From positions 1 to 64,000 of the forward strand of contig CANFKE010000017.1 in assembly GCA_947447465.1 (NCBI GenBank): a DNA stretch of 64,000 nucleotides, written 5' to 3'. Under the pieces are notes generated by a model, which made no database searches, had not been told where the DNA came from, and saw only the letters and a list, made by a program, of their open reading frames with translations. The position numbers and the translations under genes are program-made. The DNA comes from Chitinophagaceae bacterium (GTDB lineage: Bacteria > Bacteroidota > Bacteroidia > Chitinophagales > Chitinophagaceae). The stretch's first letter is position 1, and every line of letters begins with the position of its first letter. Positions 62,026 through 64,000 of the stretch are shown here, in pieces.

Positions 62026-63939
62026 TCAACTCTTAGACTCTTCGGTCTTCTTTTGCTCACCCATCATTTCCATCAACTTCAAACCCATCAGGCCATTCAT
62101 TGCACCATCCGATCCGTTACCACCGCTGATCATGATATCTGGTATCACCTTTATGTTCTTAGAACCTATCTCCTCAGTGATCTTATAACGTGTAAAATTA
62201 TCTCCGCCCATTGCGGTCACCTGCAGTTCATACGCTTCCGCTGTGCTCTTACCTATTGCTAGTATCTTTTCAGCTTCCGCATTACCGGTCTTGGATATCA
62301 TCTCTGCTTCTGCCGATGCATTGAGCTTGGTAGCTTCTGCCTGGGCAGCGGCTCTTAACTTGGTTGCCTCTGCTTCTGCATTAGCTCGCATCTTGGTTGC
62401 TTCAGCTTCTGCGTTCACCTGCAACTTCAGACTGGTGGCATCACCTTCTGCTTTCTTAACTACCGAATCAGCAGTACGTTGAGATATTTCAACACTCTGT
62501 TGCGCTTTTACTATCTCACGTTGCATATCTGCAATTGCAGTTTCCTTTTCCATACCTTGTCTTCTTTCCTGAGCCATCCGCTGGGTCTCATAGGTCTTCT
62601 CCTCTTCCTGAGCTATCTTACGGTCAGTGAGTGTTTTCATCAATGCTTCAGGAGGAACGATGTCACCAATAAGTGTATCCACTGCATTAACATTATATTC
62701 TTCAAGTACAGTTCTGATATGTGCCCTGGCAGACTCTTGTCTTTCCTTACGTGTGGTAAGGAATGAGATCACATCACTATCCTGTGCCGAGTTACGGAAA
62801 TAGTTACCTATCGTTGGCTCTAACACCTGAGACACCAGGTTGTTCATACTACCAAACCTCGCTATTACCTTTGGCGCATCATTGGCAGGCACATGTATGA
62901 TCTGAGCTACGTCCAGATTGAATGGGAAACCATCTTTAGAACGAACAGTGATAGTTGACAGATTCTTATCCAGCGCGTGAGCTTCACTACGGGCATTCGC
63001 CCAGTTCAGTACCAGGTTGGTTGTTGGCACCAGCTCCACTTTCATTGCATAACGGTTGATCGGATACTTACCCGGTCCAAGTGGTTCCATCCATACACCT
63101 CTGTGTCCTTTGGCCACTATATTACCATGTTTGAAGGTAACTCCGGTCTGGTCCTCACCATCCTCACCTATATAGCTGATACATACGCCCACATGACCTA
63201 TAGGCACTTCGGTCATATAGCTCTCTTCTATCTGCACTGCCCATGTGTTGATGTAGTAAGAACCTGCAAGTATAACTTGTGGTTGCAAACCGCGGCAACC
63301 ACCATTCTTCAGGAAGCTGTCTATATCCTGAAAGTTATTGTGTCCTTCTACCATTGTACCGGCTATCTGACCTTGTGCCAATGGCTCACCATCAAGTGTG
63401 GTCACTATACCCACCATACTTTCTCTTATCACAGTCTGACCTACCATGGTTATCTCAAACAAATAGGTATTGATACGATAAGAACCGGCGGTAATAAATG
63501 CGGTCTGCCTACCTCTCTGTCCCCCATTGTCAAGGAACATCTGTGCATCCTGAAAATTATCGCAATCCACCTTGCGGCTCAATATTCTACCCGTAGGTAT
63601 TTCTTCACCGTCTCTCGCCAATACCATACCAATATGGCCTTCAGGGATTACAGTGAATGCAGACAAAACAATTGTGTACTGCCATGGCCACATGAACCAA
63701 TACAATCCCGGTGCCAGGGTCTTTGCCTGAAAACCCGCTTCACCTTTTGTTGCAATGATCCTGCCGTCTGGTAGTCGGTTGGAACCAGACAATGTAAACT
63801 TCTTGGTAACTAACCCGATACTGTTTTCGGGAATAATGATCATACCGAAGAATACACGAAGTATGATCTTATACATGACGAGTGCTACAATGCACAGAAT
63901 GATCCAGCCATAACCGGACATAAAACTTCCAAAATTCAT
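62026..63939 (-). CDS. Flotillin-like SPFH domain membrane protein
   Basis: 637 residues from ATG 63939. One N-terminal membrane helix (about 10-30), then a long SPFH region, with several repeats like G-x-x-x-N-F-Q-D-x-x-x-F-L (DCDNFQDAQMFLDNGGQRG, GHNNFQDIDSFLKNGGCRG). The C-terminal third is a coiled coil of A-E-A-E-A-T-K repeats, as in flotillins. Flotillins form membrane microdomains. The SPFH part carries extra repeat sections, so it is longer than usual (about 500). No NfeD partner is seen; the upstream gene is out of the window. Confidence 0.92.
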   Translation of the reverse strand: MNFGSFMSGYGWIILCIVALVMYKIILRVFFGMIIIPENSIGLVTKKFTLSGSNRLPDGRIIATKGEAGFQAKTLAPGLYWFMWPWQYTIVLSAFTVIPEGHIGMVLARDGEEIPTGRILSRKVDCDNFQDAQMFLDNGGQRGRQTAFITAGSYRINTYLFEITMVGQTVIRESMVGIVTTLDGEPLAQGQIAGTMVEGHNNFQDIDSFLKNGGCRGLQPQVILAGSYYINTWAVQIEESYMTEVPIGHVGVCISYIGEDGEDQTGVTFKHGNIVAKGHRGVWMEPLGPGKYPINRYAMKVELVPTTNLVLNWANARSEAHALDKNLSTITVRSKDGFPFNLDVAQIIHVPANDAPKVIARFGSMNNLVSQVLEPTIGNYFRNSAQDSDVISFLTTRKERQESARAHIRTVLEEYNVNAVDTLIGDIVPPEALMKTLTDRKIAQEEEKTYETQRMAQERRQGMEKETAIADMQREIVKAQQSVEISQRTADSVVKKAEGDATSLKLQVNAEAEATKMRANAEAEATKLRAAAQAEATKLNASAEAEMISKTGNAEAEKILAIGKSTAEAYELQVTAMGGDNFTRYKITEEIGSKNIKVIPDIMISGGNGSDGAMNGLMGLKLMEMMGEQKKTEESKS

Positions 63940-64000
63940 AATTGTAAATTTATGTGTGTGATAAAAAATGAAAAACAAGGTCACATCCCCTCTCAGGGGA

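Overview
The window looks like core chromosome of a Bacteroidota member, most likely of the Chitinophagaceae type (the family is an inference). Support comes from a gliding-motility-associated (CHU_C-type) C-terminal domain and a type IX secretion C-terminal domain, the BT_3928-type DoxX protein, an SCO protein and an AlgI-like acyltransferase. Strong promoters match the Bacteroidota pattern TTG-N19/20-TAnnTTTG, and Shine-Dalgarno sequences are scarce. There is no phage, IS element, CRISPR array or plasmid backbone.

Layout. 1-7131: the end of a Nif3-like gene, a zinc-ribbon coiled-coil protein, a glucosaminidase, then an SGNH hydrolase / MBOAT acyltransferase pair (predicted O-acetylation of an exported glycan), a TPR lipoprotein and rpe. 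7162-9809: a TonB-dependent receptor and tRNA-Lys. 9960-11668: a lipoprotein, a GyrI-like protein and a lactonase remnant. 11713-20977: a dense two-component signalling island with two multi-PAS kinases, a receiver-kinase fusion, a LuxR-type regulator, four receiver-only proteins and an embedded macrodomain protein. 21045-30357: TerC, a coupled folP-NUDIX-ABM operon, then DUF1599, a BT_3928-type DoxX protein, a lone ABC permease, an HMG-CoA-lyase-like enzyme, panB and a YggS-type PLP protein. 30430-37589: two paralogous ArnT-like glycosyltransferases around an MFS transporter, then aat, a formyltransferase and a GT4-type glycosyltransferase. 37602-44598: anmK, recQ, a CHAD-like protein, mtgA, tRNA-Gly and a CPSF-type metallo-beta-lactamase. 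45176-51827: a delta-60 repeat protein, tRNA-Arg, rlmH and a 1269-residue Ig-like surface protein. 52257-63939: icd, deoC, DinB, a lipoprotein phosphodiesterase, DoxX, SCO, chrA, pdxH, two envelope proteins and a flotillin.

The signalling island is the best candidate for an integrated, not obviously described system. Its two kinases share a related PAS domain, one starts with a region resembling the heme-NO-binding-associated (HNOBA) domain, and the island has more receivers than kinases and only one recognisable DNA-binding output, which suggests a branched phosphorelay. Other points of interest are a NUDIX-helical fusion, a folP gene without a canonical start where its homology begins, promoter elements abutting start codons, and a 47-residue membrane ORF directly before a TTG-started pdxH. 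Family assignments come from reading motifs by eye; no database search was run.
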